The position numbers were made by a program, and so were the translations under genes. The notes under the pieces are model-generated. The model made no database searches. It was not told where the DNA came from and saw only the letters and a list, made by a program, of their open reading frames with translations. DNA of 64,000 bases from Nautilia sp. PV-1 (GTDB taxonomy: Bacteria; Campylobacterota; Campylobacteria; Campylobacterales; Nautiliaceae). This document shows, one piece after another, positions 26,091 through 35,106 of the stretch (its first letter is position 1; the number at the start of each line of letters is the position of its first letter). The stretch is from the NCBI RefSeq assembly GCF_004006315.1, contig NZ_CP026530.1:1230501-1294500 (forward strand), written 5' to 3'.

Positions 26091-26099
26091 TGATATCAT
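26091..26099 (+). promoter_or_regulatory. fdhD: Extended -10 promoter for fdhD
   Basis: TGA-TATCAT, an extended -10 element 22 bases before the fdhD ATG, implies a very short leader. It means the structured segment at 25958-26023 is upstream of, not inside, the fdhD transcript. Confidence 0.4.
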
Positions 26100-26120
26100 A
26101 TAAAAAACAAAAGGCCTGCT

Positions 26121-26912
26121 ATGGAACCGGTGTATAAATTTAAAATAAAAAAAGTCAAAAACGGAAAAAAATTCGATTTTGAAGACACTTTGATCAGGGA
26201 AATAAGAACCGACATACATATAAACGGACAAAAAACCGTATCAATGATGGCGACACCAGTAGATCTCGAAGCTTTGGCCGTGGGATACCTGATAAGCGAA
26301 GGAATAATAAGCTCATTTAACGATATTGAAAAAATCGAACTTAAAAACGACGGACTTATTATTGACGTTACGGCAAAAGCCGACACCAAAAAAATAGAAA
26401 AACTGAACGAAGAAGCCATAATAGTTAGCGGATGCGGCAAAAGCGTCACATCAAACATAGATATCGATCCTTCGAAAATAGAAGCTGAAAAAATCGATTC
26501 CGACATTACAATAAAAATTTCCGATATTTCAAAACAGATGGGCGAATTTTACAAATCATGTCCTTTGTATGAAAAAACAGGATGCGTCCACACGGCAAGA
26601 CTCTATTTTGACGAACACACATATTTCGATGCCGAAGACATAGCACAGCATTCAACCGTAGACAAGGCTGTCGGAAAGGCGATAATTGCGGGATACTCTC
26701 CCAAAAACGGTATAATGATGGTAAGCGGAAGGCTTAGCAGCGAAATGGTAGTCAAAGCCGTTATGCATAAAATACCGATATTGATATCAAGAACAGCTAC
26801 AACATGCCTCGGTGCAAAAATAGCAGATACGTTCGGCCTAACGCTTGTAGGTTTCGCAAGAGGCGAAAGAATGAACATATACACCCATGACTGGAGAATT
26901 GAAGAAGGATAA
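26121..26912 (+). CDS. fdhD: FdhD formate dehydrogenase sulfurtransferase
   Basis: 263 residues matching FdhD, which transfers sulfur to the molybdenum or tungsten bis-MGD cofactor before insertion into formate dehydrogenase. Visible family segments are EALAVGYLISEGII, VSGCGKS (Cys105, the reactive Cys region; many FdhD have CxxC here, only one Cys is present), GCVHTARLY, AVGKAIIAGY and GFARGERMNIYT. It starts an operon with a ModE-like regulator (three-base gap) and moeA. The clients are probably the formate dehydrogenases at 38-41 kb and 46-48 kb. Confidence 0.9.
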   Translation: MEPVYKFKIKKVKNGKKFDFEDTLIREIRTDIHINGQKTVSMMATPVDLEALAVGYLISEGIISSFNDIEKIELKNDGLIIDVTAKADTKKIEKLNEEAIIVSGCGKSVTSNIDIDPSKIEAEKIDSDITIKISDISKQMGEFYKSCPLYEKTGCVHTARLYFDEHTYFDAEDIAQHSTVDKAVGKAIIAGYSPKNGIMMVSGRLSSEMVVKAVMHKIPILISRTATTCLGAKIADTFGLTLVGFARGERMNIYTHDWRIEEG

Positions 26913-26915
26913 AAA

Positions 26916-27641
26916 ATGGAAAATATTAAAGAACTTATTGAAAAATATAAAAACGAAGAAAACAGACTCACATGCGCAAAAGCATATGTAGTGGCAAAAA
27001 AAGCGGGAGTTGAACCTATTGTTGTAGGAAAAGCGGCGGATGAAATGGGTGTTAGAATTACAGACTGCGGACTCGGACAGTTTGGAAAACTGGATTTTAC
27101 GGACAGTTACGAAAAAGAAATAATTGACGAGCTTCAACAGCTGGCCGATGAAAAAAACAGGGTCTTTTGCAAAGATGCCAGAAAACTTGCAGAAAAATAC
27201 AATCTAAAAAAAGTCAGAAGCGCAATAAAAGACAACGGCTTTGAAGTAATATACTGTGAACTAGGCGTATTTAAAGAAAAAAAACGTCCAAGAGCTTTTA
27301 TAAAAACAAAAATATGGATTGAAGACAATAAAGGAAATTTGCTGTTTGGAAAAGGTAAAACAGAGATTTTGGAACTTATAGAAAAAGAAGGATCCATTGC
27401 AAAAGCGGCTGAAAAAATGGGACTAAACTACAAAAAAGCTTGGAATCATATTAAAATTCTGCAAAAAAACCTTGAAGACGAGCTTGTTACGGTTGAAAAA
27501 GGAGTAAAAGGAGGCACATATCTCACTCCTAAAGCAAAAGAATATATAGAAGTTTACAAACAGCTGGAAAATGAAATTCAGGATTTTGCGAATAAAAGAT
27601 TTAAAGAACTTTATTTAAAAAAATTAAAAGGAAAGAAATGA
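26916..27641 (+). CDS. ModE-like winged-helix regulator with a duplicated N-terminal Cys module
   Basis: 241 residues. The C-terminal part (about 130-220) has the ModE/LysR-type winged-helix motif EGSIAKAAEKMGLNYKKAWNHIK and the wing LVTVEKGVKGGTYLT. The N-terminal part is an internal duplication: C-x(30)-C-x-L-G-x-F with Cys20/Cys51 and C-x(28)-C-x-L-G-x-F with Cys85/Cys114. It lacks the usual C-terminal molybdate-binding Mop domains, so the duplicated module may be the sensor, possibly for metal or redox state. Placement between fdhD and moeA (four-base ATGA overlap with moeA) supports control of Mo/W or formate genes. A candidate target is the palindrome upstream of wtpA. Confidence 0.7.
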   Translation: MENIKELIEKYKNEENRLTCAKAYVVAKKAGVEPIVVGKAADEMGVRITDCGLGQFGKLDFTDSYEKEIIDELQQLADEKNRVFCKDARKLAEKYNLKKVRSAIKDNGFEVIYCELGVFKEKKRPRAFIKTKIWIEDNKGNLLFGKGKTEILELIEKEGSIAKAAEKMGLNYKKAWNHIKILQKNLEDELVTVEKGVKGGTYLTPKAKEYIEVYKQLENEIQDFANKRFKELYLKKLKGKK

Positions 27642-28873
27642 TAACACTTGATAAGATTTCTTTTTCCCAGGCATTGGATTTATGTCTTGAAAACACATCT
27701 GAAACAATTATAAAGAAGCAGGTTTTTATATACGACGCATTAAAAGAGTTTATTGCCGAAGACGTAAAAGCCGAAAGAAACTCCCCCGCTTTTACCAATT
27801 CCGCAATGGACGGCTTTGCTTTTAAACATTCGGATAACAGAAAACTGAAAGTAGTTAAAACAATCTATGCGGGAGACAAATATGAAGATTTTGACATTAA
27901 AGAAAACGAATGCGTGCGGATTATGACGGGAGCAAGAGTGCCTGAAGGGTTAGATACGGTTATTCCGATTGAAAAATGTATAAGCGTTACAGACAATGAA
28001 ATAGAAATACCGGAAATAAAAAAAGGCTCAAATGTAAGGCTTAAAGGAGAAGAATTCGCTAAAGGCGACGTTTTAATCCAAAAAGGCACGGAAATAACCC
28101 CGGAAATTATAGCTATGCTTGTAAATCAGGGAATAGTAAACGTAAATATTTACGTAAAACCCAAAATAGCCATTTTATCAACCGGAAACGAACTCAAAGA
28201 CCCGTGGGAAAGCGCGGATGAGGACGAAGTGTACAATATAAACTCGCATGCAATAAAAATGCTTTTACAAAAACACGGATTCAAAGCCGATATTATAGGA
28301 ATAATTCCCGACACCCTAGATAAAACCGTCGAATTTATAAAAACGCTGAAAACAAAATACGATGTAATCATCACAAGCGGCGGAATCAGTTTCGGAGATG
28401 CCGACTTTTTATACGAAGCTTATCTTAAAAACGGTCTCAAACCTCTGTTTCACGGAATAATGGTAAAACCCGGACGTCCTACAATGGCAGGAATTATGGA
28501 TAACGTATTTGTATTTGCGCTTCCGGGAAATCCTTTGAGCTCATATATAAACGCATTCGGTCTGGTTATTCCGACTTTAAGAAAATTAAGCGGCGCAGAT
28601 GCCTATTATCATAACATCGTTTTAGCGGAAAACCTGAAAGATTTTAAAGTAAATCCGAAAAAAGACCACACTATTCTCGGTAAATATGAAAACGGAAAAT
28701 GGGAAGCATATAACGGCTACAAATACGGTTCGGGGATGCTGAGCCCGCTTATAAATTCTAATTCGCTAATGATTTTAAACAAAGGAAAAGAAATTATTAA
28801 AAAAGGCGAAACAGTAAGAATAGTTCCTTTTGAGTGCTCATTCGGTAAAAAATGTTTTACTTTTAACACATAA
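27638..28873 (+). CDS. moeA: Molybdopterin molybdenumtransferase MoeA
   Basis: 411 residues with MoeA signatures: NSPAFTNSAMDGFAF, IMTGARVPEGLDTVIP, ILSTGNEL, TSGGISFGDADF, KPGRPTMAG and ALPGNPLSS. MoeA inserts molybdate (or tungstate) into adenylated molybdopterin. It overlaps the ModE-like gene by ATGA and is probably co-transcribed with fdhD. The cofactor is needed by the three molybdopterin enzymes in this window. Confidence 0.9.
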   Translation: MITLDKISFSQALDLCLENTSETIIKKQVFIYDALKEFIAEDVKAERNSPAFTNSAMDGFAFKHSDNRKLKVVKTIYAGDKYEDFDIKENECVRIMTGARVPEGLDTVIPIEKCISVTDNEIEIPEIKKGSNVRLKGEEFAKGDVLIQKGTEITPEIIAMLVNQGIVNVNIYVKPKIAILSTGNELKDPWESADEDEVYNINSHAIKMLLQKHGFKADIIGIIPDTLDKTVEFIKTLKTKYDVIITSGGISFGDADFLYEAYLKNGLKPLFHGIMVKPGRPTMAGIMDNVFVFALPGNPLSSYINAFGLVIPTLRKLSGADAYYHNIVLAENLKDFKVNPKKDHTILGKYENGKWEAYNGYKYGSGMLSPLINSNSLMILNKGKEIIKKGETVRIVPFECSFGKKCFTFNT

Positions 28874-28876
28874 TAG

Positions 28877-28884
28877 TGTATAAT
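28877..28884 (+). promoter_or_regulatory. Promoter -10 element for the first sensor diguanylate cyclase
   Basis: TG-TATAAT ends 34 bases before the ATG at 28918, just after the moeA stop. It suggests that the cyclase is transcribed independently of the fdhD-moeA operon. AAGG at 28908-28911 is a modest ribosome site. Confidence 0.45.
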
Positions 28885-28917
28885 AAATTAAATATACATT
28901 AAATTTTAAGGTTATAT

Positions 28918-30303
28918 ATGAAAAAGTTGCTTTTATTGTTATGTGTATCTCTTATATATGCCGCAGAGGTGAATTTAACAAAAGACGAAAGTGAGTTTAT
29001 CAAAACTCACACCGTCAAATGCATTACGACAGGGAGCTGGGCACCTTTCAATACCGTAGAAAACGGTAAGCTTGTCGGCATCTCGGTTGACATATGGAAT
29101 ATAATAAAAAAGAGACTTCACATAAAATCAGAATGTTTAATTACTTCATGGCCAAATGTAATAGACGCAATCAAACATCAAAGAGCCGATTTGACAATCG
29201 GTACAAGCAAACTACCCTCAAGAGAAAAATTTGCTATTTTTACAAAACCGTATGCAGAGTTTCCCATTGCCATCGCAACAAAAAACAACGTAGGTTTTAT
29301 AGGTTCTATGAATTTTTTAAAAAATAAAAAAATTGCGGTAGGGAAAAACTACACTGCAGATTTATTATTAAAAAAACATTATCCAAATTTTCAGATTATA
29401 GAAGTCGAAAACGTTAAACAGGCCCTCAAACTTGTAAGTGAAGGCAAAGCCTACGCAGCTATAGACATTATGCCTGTACTTGTTTACAATATAAACAAAT
29501 ACTCATTTGCAAATCTGAAAATTGCAGGCAAAACGCCTTGGAAATTCGAATTACGATTTATGCTTTCAAAAAATAACAAACTTTTGGCATCCGCTATTAA
29601 TAAAGTAATAGATACAATCACACCCCAGCAGAAAAAACAGATTTATAAAAAATGGGTTCATGTTACTTATCAGGAAGGCTATTCTTTGAAAGAAATACTT
29701 TCAGTTATATTTATAGCTTCAATAATTATCGGACTTTTATGCGTTTATATATTTTCTTTAAAAAAAGAGATCAAAAAAAGAAAACTGCTCGAAAAAGAGC
29801 TTCAGAAACTTTCCATAATAGATTCGCTGACCGGAATTTTCAACAGGTATAAAATAGATATGGCATTAAAACAGCAGATTTCTTATGCAAAAAGAAACAA
29901 AACCCCTCTTAGCATCATATTTTTTGATATTGACCATTTTAAAAAAATAAACGACAACCACGGGCATAAAATCGGAGATGAAATATTAATGGAGTTAACC
30001 GAACTTATAAAAAATAATGTAAGAGAATATGACATATTCGGAAGATGGGGAGGTGAAGAGTTTATTATTATTCTTCCTAATACGGATCTAATACAGGCGT
30101 TAAAAGTAGCAGAAAAACTTAAAAACAAAATTGAATCATATCCTTTCAAATACATCCATCATTTAACATGCAGTTTCGGTGTTACCGAACTTACGGAAGA
30201 CGATACCAGCGACAGTATCGTCATTAGAGCCGACAATTATATGTACGAGGCTAAAAAACGGGGAAGAAACAGAATCGTTTCCGATTTAAACTATCATTTT
30301 TAA
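28918..30303 (+). CDS. Solute-binding-domain diguanylate cyclase (first of tandem pair)
   Basis: 461 residues: signal peptide (about 1-16), a periplasmic SBP_bac_3-type binding domain (about 20-250, with GSWAPFNTVENGKLVGISVD and AYAAIDIMPVLVY), a transmembrane helix (about 258-280), a short coiled coil and a GGDEF domain with GRWGGEEF and the inhibitory-site REYD. It should make c-di-GMP in response to a small periplasmic ligand, possibly an amino acid-like molecule. It is a paralogue of the next gene, with conserved architecture and high visible similarity. Confidence 0.85.
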   Translation: MKKLLLLLCVSLIYAAEVNLTKDESEFIKTHTVKCITTGSWAPFNTVENGKLVGISVDIWNIIKKRLHIKSECLITSWPNVIDAIKHQRADLTIGTSKLPSREKFAIFTKPYAEFPIAIATKNNVGFIGSMNFLKNKKIAVGKNYTADLLLKKHYPNFQIIEVENVKQALKLVSEGKAYAAIDIMPVLVYNINKYSFANLKIAGKTPWKFELRFMLSKNNKLLASAINKVIDTITPQQKKQIYKKWVHVTYQEGYSLKEILSVIFIASIIIGLLCVYIFSLKKEIKKRKLLEKELQKLSIIDSLTGIFNRYKIDMALKQQISYAKRNKTPLSIIFFDIDHFKKINDNHGHKIGDEILMELTELIKNNVREYDIFGRWGGEEFIIILPNTDLIQALKVAEKLKNKIESYPFKYIHHLTCSFGVTELTEDDTSDSIVIRADNYMYEAKKRGRNRIVSDLNYHF

Positions 30304-30358
30304 CTTTTTAAAAATTTTTATATACTTTCATTAAAGTTAGAAAAAGGGCGGGGTTTTT

Positions 30359-31747
30359 ATGCGGAGATTTTTAATATTTTTATTTGTTTCATCGGTTTTT
30401 TTATACGGTAAATTAAATCTTACAAAAGAAGAAAACAACTTCATTAAAACACACAGCGTCAAATGTATTTTAACTCCCAACTGGGCTCCGTTTAATACTA
30501 AAATAAACGGTAAAATCGCCGGTATATCGGTTGATTATTGGAATCTGATAAAAAAAAGACTTCATTTAAAATCCGATTTTATAATCACAGACAAATGGGA
30601 AACGGTCTTAAATAAAATAAGACTTAAACAGGCCGATGTTGCCCTTTCCGCCAGCAAAACAAAAGACAGGGAAAAATATTCCATATTCACAAAACCATAT
30701 GCGGTTTTTCCTATTGCAATAGCTACAAGAAACAATATCGGCTACATAGCTTCCATGCAGTTTTTAAAAAATAAAATCATTGTAGTGGGTAAAAACTATA
30801 CTGCAGCCAGGCTTCTTAAAGAAAAATATCCGAAATTCAACATACTTGAAGTAGAAAATATTAAAACAGCCCTTAAAATGGTAAGCGAAGGAAAAGCCTA
30901 CGCAGCCATAGACATTATGCCCGTACTTATATACAACATAAACAAATATGAATTTGCAAATTTGAAAATCTCAGGCAAAACACCTCTTAAATTCAAAATG
31001 CAGTTTATGGTAAGAAATGACTATAAACCTCTTGTATCAGCGATAAACAAAGCAATTGACACAATCACACCCCGGGAAAAAAACAAAATATATTCTAAAT
31101 GGATATATGTTAATTATCAAAACGGTTTCAGTTTAAAGCAGGTGCTTATAGGCTCTTTGATAATAGGGATAATGGTTACCGTTTTATTTATTTACTGGAT
31201 TATAAGACTGAAAAAAGAAATCAAAAAAAGACACCAGCTTGAAGAGGAACTCAGAAAAATATCTTTTTACGATTCTTTGACATCAATATACAACAGATAT
31301 AAAATAGACATGTCTTTAAAAACCCAAATAGAACTTTCAAAAAGATACAAAACGCCTCTTAGCATTATTTTCTTTGATATTGACGATTTTAAAAAAATAA
31401 ACGACACTTACGGACATAAAATAGGTGACGAAGTATTAATAGAACTTTCAAAAACAATAAAAGAAAACATCAGACAGACTGACATTTTCGGAAGATGGGG
31501 AGGCGAAGAGTTTATTATTATTCTTCCAAACACTAACGTTACCGTTGCGCAAAAAATTGCTCAGAAACTAAAAAGAGTCATTGAAAATCATAATTTCCCT
31601 TTTATAAAAAAACTTACCTGCAGTTTCGGAGTTACCGAAATGAAAGAAAACGACTCAATTAACACTCTGACCGTCCGGGCGGACACTCTGCTTTATGAAG
31701 CGAAAAAACAGGGTAAAAACAGAGTTATTTCAGATTTGAACTCATAA
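30359..31747 (+). CDS. Solute-binding-domain diguanylate cyclase (second of tandem pair)
   Basis: 462 residues with the same plan as the preceding protein: signal peptide, SBP_bac_3-type domain (NWAPFNTKINGKIAGISVD; AYAAIDIMPVLIY), transmembrane helix (about 259-281) and GGDEF domain with GRWGGEEF plus inhibitory-site RQTD. The two genes arose by tandem duplication and differ mainly in the binding pocket region and tail, so they may sense different ligands. TATACT about 40 bases upstream could be a separate promoter. The 3' end overlaps the convergent response regulator by 23 bases. Confidence 0.85.
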   Translation: MRRFLIFLFVSSVFLYGKLNLTKEENNFIKTHSVKCILTPNWAPFNTKINGKIAGISVDYWNLIKKRLHLKSDFIITDKWETVLNKIRLKQADVALSASKTKDREKYSIFTKPYAVFPIAIATRNNIGYIASMQFLKNKIIVVGKNYTAARLLKEKYPKFNILEVENIKTALKMVSEGKAYAAIDIMPVLIYNINKYEFANLKISGKTPLKFKMQFMVRNDYKPLVSAINKAIDTITPREKNKIYSKWIYVNYQNGFSLKQVLIGSLIIGIMVTVLFIYWIIRLKKEIKKRHQLEEELRKISFYDSLTSIYNRYKIDMSLKTQIELSKRYKTPLSIIFFDIDDFKKINDTYGHKIGDEVLIELSKTIKENIRQTDIFGRWGGEEFIIILPNTNVTVAQKIAQKLKRVIENHNFPFIKKLTCSFGVTEMKENDSINTLTVRADTLLYEAKKQGKNRVISDLNS

Positions 31748-32402
31748 ATATTTCATCTAATTTATTGATATTTATCCTGTATTTTCTTTTTGGAAGTTTT
31801 TGAAGCACCTCTTTATCCTGTAAATCTTTAAAAAGTTTAATAAGCGTTGGTTTGCTTATATTTATTTCTTCCATTATATCGTTATAAGAAAGTGAAAAAG
31901 AATATTCGTCGTCCATGTTTTTAACTATCATTTTAATAACTTCAAGCTGTTTGCTTTCGCATATAACTGAAGCTATTTTAAATAAAAGCGTACTGTTTAC
32001 AAGCTCTTTTTCCTGATATACAGGTAAAAGCACTTCGTAAAGACTGTCTAAAAGTTCTTTTATTTTTATAGGTTTAACCAGATAATTAACGGCTTTAAGT
32101 TTTATTGCATCAAGCAGATAATCCGTTTCCGTATAAGCCGTTGTCAATATAAACGGTATGTCTATTCCGTTTTGTTTTAAAAAAGATATAAATTCAAGAC
32201 CGTTTTTATCGCCTATTAAAATATCGCTTATTATTACGTCTACATGTTTTTCTTTTATTATTTTATACGCATCGGTCGTATTTTCGGCAACAAAAAGATT
32301 TTTTACGAAATCCTCCAAAATTTCACTCAGATTTTTTAGAAGACTGCTGTCGTCTTCAATATACAATATCTTAAACTCTTTTAAAATATCATAATTTTTC
32401 AT
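31725..32402 (-). CDS. Response regulator with C-terminal helix-turn-helix
   Basis: 225 residues. The receiver domain (about 1-125) has phospho-acceptor Asp in VIISDILIGD and Lys in YLVKPIKI. The C-terminal part (about 150-225) contains a winged-helix-like motif (YNDIMEEINISKPTLIKLFKDLQDKEVL), so it probably binds DNA. It overlaps the kinase gene by 14 bases and forms a minus-strand trio with the kinase and a periplasmic binding protein. Its target genes are not evident. Confidence 0.8.
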   Translation of the reverse strand: MKNYDILKEFKILYIEDDSSLLKNLSEILEDFVKNLFVAENTTDAYKIIKEKHVDVIISDILIGDKNGLEFISFLKQNGIDIPFILTTAYTETDYLLDAIKLKAVNYLVKPIKIKELLDSLYEVLLPVYQEKELVNSTLLFKIASVICESKQLEVIKMIVKNMDDEYSFSLSYNDIMEEINISKPTLIKLFKDLQDKEVLQKLPKRKYRININKLDEIFMSSNLK

Positions 32403-33879
32403 GAGTATCCTTTATAGGAATAGTAATTTCAAACATGGCGCAATTATACATAATTTCCGTTCCCATTTTATGTCTGATATTCATAGCTTTAATTTTACCG
32501 TGCATGTGCTCTTCGATAATCTGTTTTGCCATATAAAGCCCTATTCCGCTTCCTTTGTCCTTTAATTTCGTAGTAAAATACGGTTCGAATATTTTTTCCA
32601 GATGTTCCTCTTTTATTCCTCCCCCGTTGTCGATTACACTGATTATTATTGAATTTTTTTCTTTTTTGATTATTACAAGAATCTTTTTGGGCTCAACACT
32701 GCTTTCTTTTAACGAATCTATTGCATTGTTTAATATATTCAGACACACATGTGAGAGTTCATTTTTATACCCTACAATTTTAATGTCGTCTTTTATATGT
32801 ACTTCCAGCACTATTTTATATTTTTCAAGCATGTGAGAAACCAGTTTTTTAGAATGAAATATACATTCTTTTATACTAAGAGTCTTTTTTGTCTTATCGG
32901 GTCTGAAGAAGTTTTTAAAATCATCTATAGTTTTAGACATATTATCAGCGAGTTCAAGCGCTTCTTCCGTTTTCCTGTCTATATATTCAGGGGTCAGTTT
33001 ATTCATTTCATTTTTAAGTTTTATAGACTGAAGAATCAAAGATATACTACCGAGCGGCTGCCTCCACTGATGTGCAATATTTTGAAGCATCTCACCCATT
33101 GCGGCGAGTTTGCTCTGCTGAAACATTATTTTATCTTTTTTTCTGTTTTCTTCAACGGCCTTTTTAATTCTTTTTTCAAGGTTTCTGTTTATTTTTTCAA
33201 GCTCTTTTGTTTTTTCTTTTACGGTTTTCTCAAGATCAATATGTATTTTTTTGAAATTCTCTATTATAAGTATCATAAGCGTTATACTGAAAACAAAAAC
33301 GATTACAATACTTATTATCGAAGCTTTTATTACAAAAGCAAATCTTTTGTCAGTTTTGTTTTTACGCTCAATAGCTTTTTTAATATTTGCGTTAATAATA
33401 TCCGAAAGATAAATATTTATAGTATTGATATTGTTTTTAAGATTGCCGTAATCCACAAAAGATGTATTTAAAAATTTGTCTATCTGTCCGTTAATTCTTT
33501 TCTTAAGATTCAATATATTCTGCATGACAAGAGCTTCAAATCCGAAAACATTCATTTTTTGGGAAAGATATGATTTCCATTCTTTATTAATAAGCTCTTT
33601 GGCAAGAGAAATCACCTCTTTTGCCTGTTTTAAATTTATTTCTCCGTTTTTATACTGGTTTATCGTTTCGTAAACGTTTATTTTGTATAAGTCTTTTATA
33701 TTCTCGAGTTTAACTACCGGAACCGTTCTTTTTTGAAAAAGCGTATCGATATCGTTTTTAAAAGTAAAAATAGAATACTGAGACAAAATTATAATAGTTA
33801 TCATCGCAAACAGAATAACAAATATTAAAAGTTTTGTTTTTGCAAAAAATCCGAGTCTGTCTAGGAACTTAAAATTCAT
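32389..33879 (-). CDS. Sensor histidine kinase of the binding-protein trio
   Basis: 496 residues: transmembrane helices at about 13-34 and 180-205 around a mostly helical periplasmic domain, then a coiled coil and a kinase core with the H box NIAHQWRQPLGS, N box CLNILNNAIDSL and G boxes DNGGGIKEEH and GSGIGLYMAK. The HQWRQPL form is common in Campylobacterota kinases. It overlaps the upstream binding-protein gene by four bases and the downstream regulator by 14, so the three act as a unit. The likely stimulus is relayed from the binding protein encoded at 33876-34973. Confidence 0.85.
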   Translation of the reverse strand: MNFKFLDRLGFFAKTKLLIFVILFAMITIIILSQYSIFTFKNDIDTLFQKRTVPVVKLENIKDLYKINVYETINQYKNGEINLKQAKEVISLAKELINKEWKSYLSQKMNVFGFEALVMQNILNLKKRINGQIDKFLNTSFVDYGNLKNNINTINIYLSDIINANIKKAIERKNKTDKRFAFVIKASIISIVIVFVFSITLMILIIENFKKIHIDLEKTVKEKTKELEKINRNLEKRIKKAVEENRKKDKIMFQQSKLAAMGEMLQNIAHQWRQPLGSISLILQSIKLKNEMNKLTPEYIDRKTEEALELADNMSKTIDDFKNFFRPDKTKKTLSIKECIFHSKKLVSHMLEKYKIVLEVHIKDDIKIVGYKNELSHVCLNILNNAIDSLKESSVEPKKILVIIKKEKNSIIISVIDNGGGIKEEHLEKIFEPYFTTKLKDKGSGIGLYMAKQIIEEHMHGKIKAMNIRHKMGTEIMYNCAMFEITIPIKDTHEKL

Positions 33880-34973
33880 TTTATTTCTTTAAACTGTCTG
33901 TTTTTATATATGTATAAATATGTTTTGTTAAGAAGCTGATTGTTTTTATAATTTATTTTAATTCCTTGTAGAAAGTTTTTCGGCGTGTTTTTAATTATAC
34001 TAATTAAATGAAAAGGCGTATACGGAAATGAAAGTTTTTCAAAAGCCCTTAATAGTATTTTATTGGCCAGATACGCCTCAAAAGCAAAAAAAGTCGGCTG
34101 TTTTTCAGGATATAATTTCTTAAGCTCTTTTTTAAACAGTACCGCTTCTTTAATGTTTTTATCGTTGTAATAAGGCACAACTTCCGAAAAGATAATATTT
34201 TTTTTATTTTTCAAAAGTTTAACCAATATATCGGGATTGACAAAGGAAATTGTACAAAAAACCGTTTTAGGATCAATTTTTCTGTATTTTTCAATAAACA
34301 TGGCGCTGACTTTAGAAGTACTGCCCATTATTATAGCCTGAGGTCTGTTGTGAGATATTTCATTAAGAGCGGAAGTTATAAAAAACGTATTTCTTTTGTA
34401 TGTTCCGACACCGTTAAGTTTTAAATTTCTGTTTTTCAATATTTTATACGTCTGATAGTAAATCTCGTTTCCGTATTCGTCATTCTGATAAAAAACACCG
34501 ATTTTCTTAATATTGTGTTTTAAAAGATATTTTACGATTTTTTTTATTTCATCTTTATATGACGCCCTGAAGTTTATTACATATCTGTTTTTTCTTAAAA
34601 ATTCGGCCCCAGTAAACGGAGCATACAGATAAATTGAATTATCATTCAAAAAAGGTAAAATTTCTTTTACCGTAGGTGTTCCGACAATACCGTACATTAA
34701 AAACACATTCTGTTTATAAAGTTTTTTTATATTTTCTTTTGTAAGTTTAGGCTCATATTTATCATCTAAAAACTCATATTTTATTTTCTTTCTAAAACCG
34801 TCGGAATAAAAATCAAAGCTAATATCAGTTCCCAGTCTTACGGTATTTCCCATTTCATTCATAATACCTTTCAAAGGCAGGGATGAACCTATTAAATAAA
34901 CTTTTCTGGAGTTATTAAAATAATAAAAACCGATAAGAATAATTAATATAGACAAAGCTGCTATTTTTTTCAA
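33876..34973 (-). CDS. Periplasmic LivJ/urea-type ligand-binding protein of a sensory trio
   Basis: 365 residues with an N-terminal hydrophobic segment (signal or anchor, about 3-20) and a type I periplasmic binding fold like LivJ and AmiC-type proteins (LIGSSLPLKGIMNEMG; IGVFYQNDEYGNEIYYQTYKIL). No ABC transporter genes are adjacent. Because it is translationally coupled to a histidine kinase and response regulator, it most likely serves as a sensor subunit that presents a ligand to the kinase. The ligand is unknown. Confidence 0.75.
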   Translation of the reverse strand: MKKIAALSILIILIGFYYFNNSRKVYLIGSSLPLKGIMNEMGNTVRLGTDISFDFYSDGFRKKIKYEFLDDKYEPKLTKENIKKLYKQNVFLMYGIVGTPTVKEILPFLNDNSIYLYAPFTGAEFLRKNRYVINFRASYKDEIKKIVKYLLKHNIKKIGVFYQNDEYGNEIYYQTYKILKNRNLKLNGVGTYKRNTFFITSALNEISHNRPQAIIMGSTSKVSAMFIEKYRKIDPKTVFCTISFVNPDILVKLLKNKKNIIFSEVVPYYNDKNIKEAVLFKKELKKLYPEKQPTFFAFEAYLANKILLRAFEKLSFPYTPFHLISIIKNTPKNFLQGIKINYKNNQLLNKTYLYIYKNRQFKEIK

Positions 34974-35071
34974 CTTTTCATCCTTTTAATTAATTTAATC
35001 AAAAAAAAGTGCTTCTAATGTGCCTTTGATTTTGTTTGATTTACTATTTAAGCTTCATTTAAGTTTTATAG

Positions 35072-35080
35072 TGATATAAT
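35072..35080 (+). promoter_or_regulatory. Extended -10 promoter for the polyferredoxin-fdhM operon
   Basis: TGA-TATAAT ends 26 bases before the ATG at 35107; AAAGG follows as ribosome site. The same TGA-TATAAT form occurs on the minus strand before the Gln-rich gene (53747-53739). Confidence 0.5.
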
Positions 35081-35106
35081 GTTTTTATCAAACTTAAAGG
35101 TTCACA

